From assembly GCA_900317975.1 (NCBI GenBank), contig ONIZ01000021.1, positions 1 to 38,722 on the forward strand: 38,722 nucleotides of DNA. The letters run 5' to 3'. A program made the translations under genes and the position numbers. The notes below the pieces were generated by a model, which made no database searches, was not told the DNA's origin, and saw only the letters and a program-made list of their open reading frames with translations. This document shows positions 16,343-23,674 of this stretch, one piece after another (the first letter of the stretch is position 1; the number at the start of each line of letters is the position of its first letter). The DNA comes from an uncultured Bacillota bacterium (GTDB lineage Bacteria > Bacillota_I > Bacilli_A > RF39 > UBA660).

Positions 16343-16783
16343 AAAAAAGGAATAAATAAAAACAAAAAGTTAATAAGAATAATAGTATCATTAATAGTAA
16401 TACTATCAATAATTGTAATTATTGGAGTATTATACTCAGATGGAAAAACAGGAAACTTCATATGTGAAGGAAAAGAAGGAAACTTCGATACAAAATATAA
16501 TTTGAAAATAAAAAATAGTAATGTTACAGATATTATTATTGAATTTGCCTATAACAAAAGAGAAAATTACACAATTAATGGAGAAAAATTATGTAAAACT
16601 TATTTAGATGCAAATATGTCTTGCAAATTAACTTTAGAAACGGATACTAAATTAGTTTATCAAATAGAAGGAACAATTGATGAATATAGAAAATCTCAAA
16701 ATATATCCTCTACAAATCTAAAGTATAATGATTTTAAATTAGCATTAGAAGCAAGAGACTATACTTGTAAATTTAAAAAGTAA
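16340..16783 (+). CDS. Small single-pass exported protein, probable AUU start
   Basis: The open frame runs from 16325 to 16783. With initiation at ATT 16340 it encodes 147 residues: a basic N-terminus (KKGINKNKKLIR), a transmembrane or signal-anchor helix (about 14-34, IVSLIVILSIIVIIGVLY), then a 110-residue extracellular domain with four cysteines (FICEG, KLCKT, MSCKL, YTCKF) that could form two disulfides. An alternative TTG at 16502 would delete the membrane helix and has no Shine-Dalgarno, so I reject it. The sequence could also be a gene that has just lost its ATG. It lies immediately downstream of the polyprenyl synthase gene and ends at a terminator. I do not recognise the extracellular domain. 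Confidence 0.6.
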   Translation: MKKGINKNKKLIRIIVSLIVILSIIVIIGVLYSDGKTGNFICEGKEGNFDTKYNLKIKNSNVTDIIIEFAYNKRENYTINGEKLCKTYLDANMSCKLTLETDTKLVYQIEGTIDEYRKSQNISSTNLKYNDFKLALEARDYTCKFKK

Positions 16784-16797
16784 TTATATAAAAATAT

Positions 16798-16820
16798 AGA
16801 GAACATAAAGTTCTCTTTTA
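16798..16820 (+). terminator. Intrinsic terminator before prfB
   Basis: A 7-bp stem AGAGAAC (16798-16804) pairs with GTTCTCT (16810-16816) and ends in TTTT. The prfB -10 region follows within 20 bases. Confidence 0.75.
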
Positions 16821-16833
16821 ATCTCTAAAAGAT

Positions 16834-16876
16834 TATAATATAATAGTATAAGTGAAAAAACATATGTACATAAGGA
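16834..16876 (+). promoter_or_regulatory. prfB -10 region and Shine-Dalgarno
   Basis: Two overlapping TATAAT boxes lie at 16834-16839 and 16839-16844. TAAGGAG lies at 16870-16876, six bases before ATG 16883. Confidence 0.55.
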
Positions 16877-16882
16877 GAACAA

Positions 16883-17987
16883 ATGGAAAGAAGAGATATA
16901 AAGGAAAACTTAGAGAAAAATTCTAATGAAGTAGAAAATCTATGGAGGAGACTTTGACGTCCCAAAGATAAAAGAAGAAATAGAAAGATTACAAAAAGAA
17001 ACTGAAAAAGTTGATTTTTGGAATGACAGAGAAAGTGCAGAAAAAGTAATTAAAGAATTAAATGATAAAAAGGATTTAATTAAATCTATAGAAGACATTC
17101 AAAAGGAAATAGCTGATAATAAAGATTTATTAGATATTTTAGAGATTGAAGAAGATCCAAATACAGAAGATAAGTTAGAAAAAAATATTCTAAAAATAAA
17201 TAAAGATGTAGAAAATCTAAGTATATTATTACTATTAAATGGTCCATATGATACAAATGACTGTATATTTGATATTCACTCAGGAGCAGGTGGAACAGAA
17301 GCTTGTGACTGGGCAGATATGATTTATAGAATGTATCTTAGATATTGTGAGAAAAAAGGATTTAAAATAGAAGTAATTGATTATCAAGCTGGAGACGAAG
17401 CAGGAATAAAAAATGTATCATTTAAAGTAAAAGGTAATTATGCATACGGATATTTAAAAAATGAAAAAGGAGTACATAGATTAGTAAGATTATCTCCATT
17501 TGATTCAAATAATAGAAGGCACACTTCTTTTGCAGCAGTAGAAGTAACTCCTGAAATTGAAAGAGATAATAATATTGAAATTGATGAAAAAGACTTAAAA
17601 ATAGATGTTTATAGATCAACTGGAGCAGGAGGACAAGGAGTAAATACAACAGATTCAGCAGTAAGAGTTACCCATTTACCAACAAAAATAGTAGTAACTT
17701 GTCAAAATGAAAGAAGCCAAATTCAAAATAAAGAAGAAGCTATCAAAGTATTAAAGAGTAAATTACTATTATTAAAATTAGAGCAAGAAGAAAAAGAATT
17801 AAATGCTATTAAAGGAACACAATCTAATATAGAGTTTGGTTCACAAATAAGAAGTTATGTAATGCACCCATATTCTATGGTAAAAGACCATAGAACAGGA
17901 ACAGAAACATCAAATGTTTCAAGAGTATTAGATGGAGATTTAGATGAATTTATAGAAAGTAATCTAAAAAATAATATTAATAAATAA
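16883..17987 (+). CDS. prfB: Peptide chain release factor 2 with programmed +1 frameshift
   Basis: RF2 ends translation at UAA and UGA. Frame 0 runs 24 codons from ATG 16883 to CTT TGA (16952-16957). The ribosome must slip +1 so that CTT is followed by GAC (16956), after which the frame is open to 17987. The product is 367 residues, the usual RF2 size. The stimulatory internal Shine-Dalgarno GGAGGA (16944-16949) sits three bases before the slippery CTT, as in other prfB genes. The anticodon-like tripeptide SPF (204-206) is present, as is the peptidyl-hydrolysis motif GGQ (249-251). Scarce RF2 causes stalling at UGA and hence frameshifting, so the gene regulates itself. The site also shows that UGA is a stop in this organism. 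ftsE follows, a common Firmicutes order. Confidence 0.97.
16944..16957 (+). promoter_or_regulatory. prfB recoding site
   Basis: Internal Shine-Dalgarno GGAGGA, a 2-base spacer, slippery CTT and stop TGA followed by C, which is a poor termination context. All elements of the classic RF2 autoregulatory frameshift are present. Confidence 0.95.
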
Positions 17988-18072
17988 TTGTAAACAATGT
18001 AACAATTATGTTGATTTATTTAAATAATAACAAAAATATGATAAAATGATAAATACAAAGGTAGGTGATTAT

Positions 18073-18771
18073 ATGGACCTAATTCGACTTAAGAATGTCG
18101 AAAAGAAGTATAGCAACGGTGTAACAGCTATATATGATTTATCTTTAGCAATTGAAAAAGGATCATTTACATTTGTAATTGGAGGATCTGGTTCGGGAAA
18201 ATCGACTCTAATTAAAATGTTATATAGAGAAGAAAAACCAACTAGAGGACAAATAATTGTTGGTGGATTAAATGTTGCTAAATTAAGAGATAGAAAAGTA
18301 TACAAACTAAGAAGAAAATTAGGTATCGTATTTCAAGATTATAGATTATTACAAAAGCAAACTGTTTATGAAAATGTCGCTTTTGCATTAGAGGTTATAG
18401 GAGCACCTCATGATGAAATTAGAAAAAAAGTATTAATTGCTTTAGAAGATGTTGGATTAAAAAATAAGATCCATAACTATCCAGACCAATTATCAGGAGG
18501 AGAACAACAAAGAGTAGCAATCGCAAGAGCAATAGTAAATGATCCAAAATTATTATTATGCGATGAGCCTACAGGAAATCTAGATCCTGAGAAAAGTATG
18601 GAGATCATGAAAGTATTAGAAGATATTAATAAGCGTCGTGGAACAACAATTATTATGGCTACACACGACAAGGCAATTGTTGATAAAATGAAAAAACAAG
18701 TAATTACATTAAAAGATGGACGTTTAGTAAACTTCAAAATGAAAGGAACATATAACGATGAAGCCATTTAG
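18073..18771 (+). CDS. ftsE: Cell division ATP-binding protein FtsE
   Basis: The 232-residue ABC ATPase pairs with FtsX and, in Gram-positives, switches on a peptidoglycan hydrolase at the division or elongation site. Motifs are Walker A GGSGSGKST (37-45), Q-loop VFQDYRLL, signature LSGGE (140-144), Walker B LLCDEPTGNLD (Asp164-Glu165) and H-loop ATHD. The start is set at ATG 18073 because AAAGGTAGGTG (18057-18067) lies at good distance; an in-frame ATG at 18046 precedes that site. It overlaps ftsX by 14 bases. A weak inverted repeat (17985-17991 with 18002-18008) lies between prfB and ftsE, so partial termination or a separate promoter is possible. Confidence 0.95.
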   Translation: MDLIRLKNVEKKYSNGVTAIYDLSLAIEKGSFTFVIGGSGSGKSTLIKMLYREEKPTRGQIIVGGLNVAKLRDRKVYKLRRKLGIVFQDYRLLQKQTVYENVAFALEVIGAPHDEIRKKVLIALEDVGLKNKIHNYPDQLSGGEQQRVAIARAIVNDPKLLLCDEPTGNLDPEKSMEIMKVLEDINKRRGTTIIMATHDKAIVDKMKKQVITLKDGRLVNFKMKGTYNDEAI

Positions 18772-19657
18772 AATGTTAGGAAGAAGTATTAGAGATGCTT
18801 TTAAAAGTGTTATAAGAAACTTTTCTTTATCTCTAGCTTCAATATCATGTATAACAATAACACTAATAATAGTAGCCATAGCACTAATTGCATCATTTAA
18901 TGTTGAAAGTTTTACTAAAGAAATAGAAAGAGATTTAACAATTGTAGTTTTCTTAGAAAATGATACTACTGAAGAAGAAATAGCTGAATTAAAAAATACA
19001 TTTGAAGATATGCCAAATGTAGATAGCATTGAATTTGAATCAAAACAACAAGTAAAAGAACAAATGCAACAAGAATCAGATGTATTCAATACAGTATTAT
19101 CAGAATGGGATGATGAAGAATCTCCTCTAAGAGATACATATAAATTAAAAGTAAAAGATGCAACTAAAATTAGTAAAGATGCTAAAGAAATAAAAGAATT
19201 TGATAATGTTTCATCAGTAAGTTATGGAGAAGGAATGGTAGATAGAATGATTTCTGCCTTCGAATCAATAGAAAAAATAACTTATATCGTAGTAATAGCT
19301 TTAGTATTAGTAACTGTGTTCTTAATTATTAATACAATCAAATTAACTATTTCAGCAAGAAGTAGAGAAATATCAATAATGAGATTGGTAGGAGCAAGTA
19401 ATATTACTATCAAATTACCATTTATTATTGAAGGAATGATATTAGGAATTATAGGTTCAATAATACCAATACTATTCGCAACATATGGTTATATAGCTTT
19501 CTATAATCACTTCGATGGACATTTATATTCAGAAGTAATTAAATTAGTTTCACCTTATCCATTTATATATCAATCAGCACTTATTGTTTTAATAATAGGT
19601 ATTATAGTTGGTATGATAGGATCAGCTGGAGCTGTAAGGAGATATTTAAAAGTATGA
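18758..19657 (+). CDS. ftsX: Cell division protein FtsX
   Basis: This 299-residue permease-like partner of FtsE has the expected layout: a cytoplasmic N-terminus (MKPFRMLGRSIRDAFKSVIR), a first helix (about 22-45), and an extracellular domain (about 46-160) rich in Glu/Lys that contacts the hydrolase activator. Three more helices follow (about 170-195, 220-243, 268-292), with the family motif SAREISIMRLVGAS-like (SARSREISIMRLVGASN). ATP use by FtsE is thought to move the extracellular domain. The start codon lies inside the end of ftsE and the stop codon overlaps the start of the M23 gene, so all three are coupled. Confidence 0.93.
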   Translation: MKPFRMLGRSIRDAFKSVIRNFSLSLASISCITITLIIVAIALIASFNVESFTKEIERDLTIVVFLENDTTEEEIAELKNTFEDMPNVDSIEFESKQQVKEQMQQESDVFNTVLSEWDDEESPLRDTYKLKVKDATKISKDAKEIKEFDNVSSVSYGEGMVDRMISAFESIEKITYIVVIALVLVTVFLIINTIKLTISARSREISIMRLVGASNITIKLPFIIEGMILGIIGSIIPILFATYGYIAFYNHFDGHLYSEVIKLVSPYPFIYQSALIVLIIGIIVGMIGSAGAVRRYLKV

Positions 19658-20847
19658 TAAAGAAATTATCGATATTCTTATTTATATTCATAATAGGAAT
19701 AGCATTTATAATTCCAAAAAGTACTAATGCTCAAACAATCCAACAATTTGAAGATGAGGTAGCAAAATATACTGCACAACTACAAGCTAAGAAGAATGCA
19801 ATAGCTAAAAATGATCAAGAAGTAGCCGAAATAGAAGAAAAGATTAAATCAATTCAATCAGAAATAAAAACACTTCAACAAGAAATAACTAATTTACAAG
19901 CAGAAATTGATAAAGCAAATATAGAAATAGAGAAAAAAACAGCTCAATCAAAAAAATTAATAGAGTATTATCAAGTATCTAATGGAGAAAACTCATATTT
20001 AGAGTATGTGTTTGGCGCAACTTCTATTACAGATATGATATATCGTATGTCAGTAGTAGAACAATTAACAGAATACAATGATAATCTAATGAAAGAATTA
20101 CAAAATCTAATTGAACAAAATAAAATAAGACAGACTGAATTAGATCAAAAACAAAAAGATTTAAATGCTAAACAAAAAGAACTTGAAGAAGAACAAGCTA
20201 AGATAGAAAAAGATACAGCTGCAATCAAAGAATCAATGCCTTCTGTGGAGCAACAAATAAAATCAGCACAAGCAAATGTAAAATATTATAAGGCACTAGG
20301 TTGTGGACAAAACGAAGATATCTTACAATGTCAATATAGAATTGAACAAGCAAGATCATCTTCATCAGGAGGATCATCTGGAGGTGGCTCAATACCAAGT
20401 ACTAATGGATTTTATAGACCAATGGAATATGGTTATGTAACACAAGGATATGGAGGATATGGTGGACATTTAGGAGTAGACCTATCAAGTTCAAATAAAT
20501 CAATTCCAATTTATCCTATTGCTAATGGTCAAGTATTCTTCAAAGGATATGATTGTTATGGAGCTCTAGTAGTTAAAATTAAACATAATTATAATGGTAG
20601 ATATATTTATTCAACATATGCTCATATGAGAAGTTTTGGAAATATATCAAAAGGACAATACATCTCATATGCTACAAGTATAGGAAATATGGGATCTACT
20701 GGATGGTCAACAGGACCACATTTACACTTAGAAATAACAACATGTGACTGGAATGCAGGTGGAGGATGTAGTTATGCTACATATAAGAAAAGTACAATTA
20801 ATCCATTTAGTTTAATTAGTATTCCATCAAGGTGGACAAACAGGTAA
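19654..20847 (+). CDS. Murein hydrolase (activator), EnvC/PcsB-type with M23 domain
   Basis: The 397-residue secreted protein has a signal peptide ending near residue 26 (NA-QT), a long coiled coil (about 27-210, Glu/Lys/Gln-rich), a Ser/Gly linker (about 228-240), and an M23 LytM peptidase domain (about 250-390). All metal and catalytic residues are present: His272 and Asp276 (HLGVD), His324 (YAHM), and His356 and His358 (HLH). Unlike E. coli EnvC, it could therefore be an active endopeptidase. The coiled coil is the region known to dock on FtsX in PcsB and EnvC. It overlaps ftsX by four bases (ATGA), which strongly supports an FtsEX-controlled hydrolase. Its stop codon lies in the 5' arm of the terminator. 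Confidence 0.92.
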   Translation: MIKKLSIFLFIFIIGIAFIIPKSTNAQTIQQFEDEVAKYTAQLQAKKNAIAKNDQEVAEIEEKIKSIQSEIKTLQQEITNLQAEIDKANIEIEKKTAQSKKLIEYYQVSNGENSYLEYVFGATSITDMIYRMSVVEQLTEYNDNLMKELQNLIEQNKIRQTELDQKQKDLNAKQKELEEEQAKIEKDTAAIKESMPSVEQQIKSAQANVKYYKALGCGQNEDILQCQYRIEQARSSSSGGSSGGGSIPSTNGFYRPMEYGYVTQGYGGYGGHLGVDLSSSNKSIPIYPIANGQVFFKGYDCYGALVVKIKHNYNGRYIYSTYAHMRSFGNISKGQYISYATSIGNMGSTGWSTGPHLHLEITTCDWNAGGGCSYATYKKSTINPFSLISIPSRWTNR

Positions 20848-20864
20848 TTATTACCTGTTTTTTT
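20838..20864 (+). terminator. Terminator of the ftsEX-M23 operon
   Basis: A perfect 10-bp stem AAACAGGTAA (20838-20847) pairs with TTACCTGTTT (20851-20860) around a 3-base loop, followed by TTTT. The stop codon is the last part of the 5' arm. Confidence 0.88.
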
Positions 20865-20878
20865 ATGAAATAATAAGT

Positions 20879-20895
20879 TATAATTATAATAGGAG
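20879..20895 (+). promoter_or_regulatory. Double -10 box and Shine-Dalgarno
   Basis: Two adjacent TATAAT boxes (20879-20884 and 20885-20890) are followed directly by AGGAG (20891-20895), six bases before ATG 20902. The second box would give a nearly leaderless message. Confidence 0.5.
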
Positions 20896-20901
20896 ATTGC
20901 T

Positions 20902-21822
20902 ATGGATAATAATATGTTTAAAACTATAATGAATGAATCAATAGACTTCGTTGATAATGAATTAACTATCTATAATTATTCAACTGATATAAAGCATTTG
21001 CTATATATAATAATACCTGCGTTTATTATCAGATATGAATATAAAAATAAAAACAATATATTTCAAGTATTTAGAGAAGTACCATTAATTGAAACAACTG
21101 AAAATAATAAAAGATTCCAAGCATATTACACAAGTTATCCATATAAAAGCAATAATAAATTTTTAACAAGAAAATATATATTAGTAAGACATTATAAAGA
21201 TAAACCATTAATAGAATTATTAGATAATATAATTCATGAGTACAATCATGCTATAAATTCATTTATAAATGAAATAAAACTAACAAAAACAAAGATTTAT
21301 ATAAGAACTGGCTTATCTTATGCATTGTTTGATAGAAAGACATTAAAACCATTAGGAATAGATGATAGGAATATATTAGAAGAGATATTAAATACTAAAC
21401 AAACAGAAGAAGTAGTAGATATTATTAATGATTTTAATAAGTATGAATTAAATAATTTTGATATTTCAAATACACTATATTCAATAAATAATACTATAAA
21501 CAACCAATATAAATCTAATGCATACTCATTACAAAAAACATTTACCAAAAATCTTACTAATAATAAGACTATAATTAATATTCTATCTAATATGAGATTT
21601 AATGGTAATATTGATGAAATACCTACTTTTTTTGATGACATAGTAGGAAAAGAAAATTCATATAATGATTTAATTTATATATTAAATGAATCATCTAGAT
21701 TAGAAAGAGAGTATGCTAATTCAAAACTGTTTAAAAAGATTAAATTAAATAAAATTAGATCATTATATAAGAAAGCAAATAGAATAATAGATAATTTTAA
21801 TAATAACTATCATTTTAAATAA
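20902..21822 (+). CDS. Hypothetical protein with HEYNH metallopeptidase-like motif
   Basis: This 306-residue protein has no clear signal peptide and is Asn/Ile/Lys-rich. It contains DNIIHEYNHAINSF with H112-E113-x-x-H116, which is the HExxH zinc-binding motif in a helical context flanked by hydrophobic residues, as in gluzincin or minigluzincin peptidases. A third ligand is not obvious; Glu residues in ILEEILNTKQTEEVVD (about 157-172) are candidates. A moderately hydrophobic stretch at residues 30-45 might be a buried strand. The C-terminal third is basic and helical. I do not recognise the family, and the motif alone does not prove protease activity. It precedes the repeat membrane protein by 14 bases, so the two are probably co-transcribed. 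Confidence 0.6.
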   Translation: MDNNMFKTIMNESIDFVDNELTIYNYSTDIKHLLYIIIPAFIIRYEYKNKNNIFQVFREVPLIETTENNKRFQAYYTSYPYKSNNKFLTRKYILVRHYKDKPLIELLDNIIHEYNHAINSFINEIKLTKTKIYIRTGLSYALFDRKTLKPLGIDDRNILEEILNTKQTEEVVDIINDFNKYELNNFDISNTLYSINNTINNQYKSNAYSLQKTFTKNLTNNKTIINILSNMRFNGNIDEIPTFFDDIVGKENSYNDLIYILNESSRLEREYANSKLFKKIKLNKIRSLYKKANRIIDNFNNNYHFK

Positions 21823-21836
21823 TATGTGGAGGACAT

Positions 21837-22826
21837 ATGGAAGAAGAAAACAAAGTAGTAGAAGAAGATAACTTAGTTGAAAATAATGTAGCTGAAGAAA
21901 ATAATGTAGCTGAAGAAAATAATGTAGCTGAAGAAAATAATGTAGCTGAAGAAAATAATGTAGCTGAAGAAAATAATGTAGTCGAAGAAAATAATGTGGT
22001 CGAAGAAAATAATGGTGTTGAGGAAGAAAATATCGAAGTACAAGAAAATAGTTCAACTGAAGAAATAAATAATGTTGAAGAAACAAATATAGAAGAAAGT
22101 AATGTAGTTGAAAATGATAAAACTAAAGAAAACGAAAAAGAATCAGAATCAAAAGGATCTAAAGTTATATATATAATAGTAATAACAGTAATAGTTTTAC
22201 TTATTTTAGGTCTAATAGGAGTATTAGTTTACTTTAATACATCGAATGAGATAAAAGATGATACTGTAACAGAAAAAAAGCCTAAAGAAGTTGTAGATAC
22301 AAATAAGTATGAAGTATCTAATAATTGGAAAGAATATGTAGTTTCTGTATTTAATAAAACTATTAAATTACCAACAACATATGAAAGAGTAGAAGCTTTA
22401 TCTGGATTCAAATTAGACTCAACTAATTCAAAAAACTACATGAGAGCAAATTCTAATGATATAGTAAATTTATATGTAGATGATAAATTAGCTTTATATG
22501 TATATGTTAAAAATGATAAAGATGAAGAAATTGAGTATACAAATTCAAAAGTCATAGGTATCTGGCAATCTAAATATGAAGTAGAAACTAATCATGTTGA
22601 GAAAATTGTATTTCCAGGAAACATAGTAGTTGGACAAGACATGAATAGAGATACATTAGTATCATTATTTGGAGAACCAAGTGATGTTAGAAATACTAAT
22701 CTAGAAAACTATGTTACAGAAGATTATTACTATTATGAAGATGAAAAATCTATAACAGAAAAATATTATAGAATTACAGTAGTTAATGGGAAAATATCAG
22801 ATATTTATTTAGTAACTGAAAAATAA
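21837..22826 (+). CDS. Single-pass membrane protein with acidic hexapeptide repeats
   Basis: The 329-residue protein starts without a signal peptide. Residues 1-100 are extremely acidic and Asn-rich, including eight hexapeptides of the NNVAEE type. A helix at about 107-131 (VIYIIVITVIVLLILGLIGVLVYF), preceded by KGSK, should place the repeats in the cytoplasm and the C-terminal 200 residues outside. The extracellular part ends with a segment (GQDMNRDTLVSLFGEPSD, then YYYYEDEK, then YRITVVNGKISDIYLV) that recalls small BamE/SmpA-like or BLIP-like folds (G-x-x-x-x-x-V-x-x-x-x-G-x-P). That resemblance is only suggestive. Shine-Dalgarno GGAGG lies at 21827-21831. It is likely in an operon with the HEYNH gene. 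The function is unknown. Confidence 0.65.
   Translation: MEEENKVVEEDNLVENNVAEENNVAEENNVAEENNVAEENNVAEENNVVEENNVVEENNGVEEENIEVQENSSTEEINNVEETNIEESNVVENDKTKENEKESESKGSKVIYIIVITVIVLLILGLIGVLVYFNTSNEIKDDTVTEKKPKEVVDTNKYEVSNNWKEYVVSVFNKTIKLPTTYERVEALSGFKLDSTNSKNYMRANSNDIVNLYVDDKLALYVYVKNDKDEEIEYTNSKVIGIWQSKYEVETNHVEKIVFPGNIVVGQDMNRDTLVSLFGEPSDVRNTNLENYVTEDYYYYEDEKSITEKYYRITVVNGKISDIYLVTEK
21882..22025 (+). repeat. Eight 18-bp tandem repeats (NNVAEE-type)
   Basis: Five consecutive units from 21882 to 21971 encode NNVAEE with the same bases. Two NNVVEE units (21972-22007) and one NNGVEE (22008-22025) follow with a few substitutions. The unit is a multiple of three, so changes in copy number keep the frame. 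Confidence 0.9.
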
Positions 22827-22854
22827 AAAGTATTACAAATGTAATACTTTTTTT
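22825..22854. terminator. Bidirectional terminator between convergent genes
   Basis: A perfect 12-bp stem (22825-22836 with 22841-22852) surrounds a 4-base loop, with T runs on both strands. It separates the repeat protein gene from the minus-strand B3/B4 gene. Confidence 0.88.
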
Positions 22855-23548
22855 AAAATTCAAATTGATTATTATCTTTATCTACAAAACCTAATGTACA
22901 CTTAACCCCGTATTTTTCCAAAATAGATTTAAATTCTTCTTGTAATTTCAAAATATTATCTTTATTTTGTACAAATCCATCTAAAGGAATAAAAGCATTA
23001 GTAATTGTTTCATCTACTTTACCATTTTCCCCTTGTCTCCAGATCCAACGTCTAGTTCTAACATCATGACCACTTACATAGATTAGTTCACCTTCATCAG
23101 GCACTTCAGCTTCTACCTCTCCAAAAGGAATAAATTTATCATCTTTATTAGCAAATCTAATTTTAATATCACCAGTAACTTTATCAATATCATGAATTCC
23201 TAAAGGTATTAAATATTTTAGTGATAAAGCATTTCCTAAATCAACTAAAGGGTTAATATGAGGAACCATTTTACTTTTTAGTGTTCTACTAACTAAAGCT
23301 TCTATAGAAGGCATATATTTATTAGGATTGATTTCTAAAGTTCTAAAAGCATCTCTATATAAACAAATATCTTCTATTTCTTTAGCTTTTTTATCTGAAT
23401 ACTTCTTAGTAATATTATGAATTTCTTTATCTAATAATTTACTAATATCAGGATATTCTTTAGAGTTATCTATATCTCTAGCAATAATAACTCCAAAACA
23501 TACATCAGGAATAAGATCAAATAATTTCTTATCTACAATAAATTTCAT
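22853..23548 (-). CDS. B3/B4 tRNA-binding domain protein
   Basis: This 231-residue cytoplasmic protein consists essentially of the B3/B4 domain, which in phenylalanyl-tRNA synthetase beta chain removes tyrosine from mischarged tRNA-Phe. Family features are RDAFRTLEINPNKYMPSIEA (about 69-88), ALVSRTLK, then LVDLGNALSLKYLIPLGIHD and a C-terminal GHDVRTRRWIWRQGE segment. Stand-alone B3/B4 proteins are common in Firmicutes and are proposed to be free-standing editing or tRNA-binding factors; activity here is not shown. The start is supported by AGGAGGT at 23555-23561 on the minus strand. It diverges from uvrB across a 126-base spacer. Confidence 0.82.
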   Translation of the reverse strand: MKFIVDKKLFDLIPDVCFGVIIARDIDNSKEYPDISKLLDKEIHNITKKYSDKKAKEIEDICLYRDAFRTLEINPNKYMPSIEALVSRTLKSKMVPHINPLVDLGNALSLKYLIPLGIHDIDKVTGDIKIRFANKDDKFIPFGEVEAEVPDEGELIYVSGHDVRTRRWIWRQGENGKVDETITNAFIPLDGFVQNKDNILKLQEEFKSILEKYGVKCTLGFVDKDNNQFEF

Positions 23549-23624
23549 ACTATACCTCCTAGATTACAAATATAATAACAAAAGATATATATTTAAACAA
23601 TAATAAATTTTATATGATAATTTA

Positions 23625-23633
23625 TGCTATAAT
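23625..23633 (+). promoter_or_regulatory. Extended -10 promoter of uvrB
   Basis: TG-n-TATAAT (TG at 23625-23626, TATAAT at 23628-23633) is an extended -10. No good -35 is seen. I see no clear SOS (LexA/DinR) operator of the GAAC-N4-GTTC type nearby. Confidence 0.55.
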
Positions 23634-23674
23634 ATGAGAGTAATTTATAAGTAATTCTTGAAAGAGGTGATTAG

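Noticed and set aside
16502-16783. Short gene starting with TTG at 16502
   Set aside because: It has no Shine-Dalgarno and would cut off the in-frame membrane helix encoded just upstream. The longer frame with an ATT start explains the sequence better.
16955-16957. prfB as a broken gene because of the in-frame TGA
   Set aside because: This is the conserved programmed frameshift with all its elements, not a mutation.
21882-22025. 18-bp tandem repeat as a CRISPR array
   Set aside because: There are no spacers. The repeat is contiguous, in frame and part of a coding sequence.
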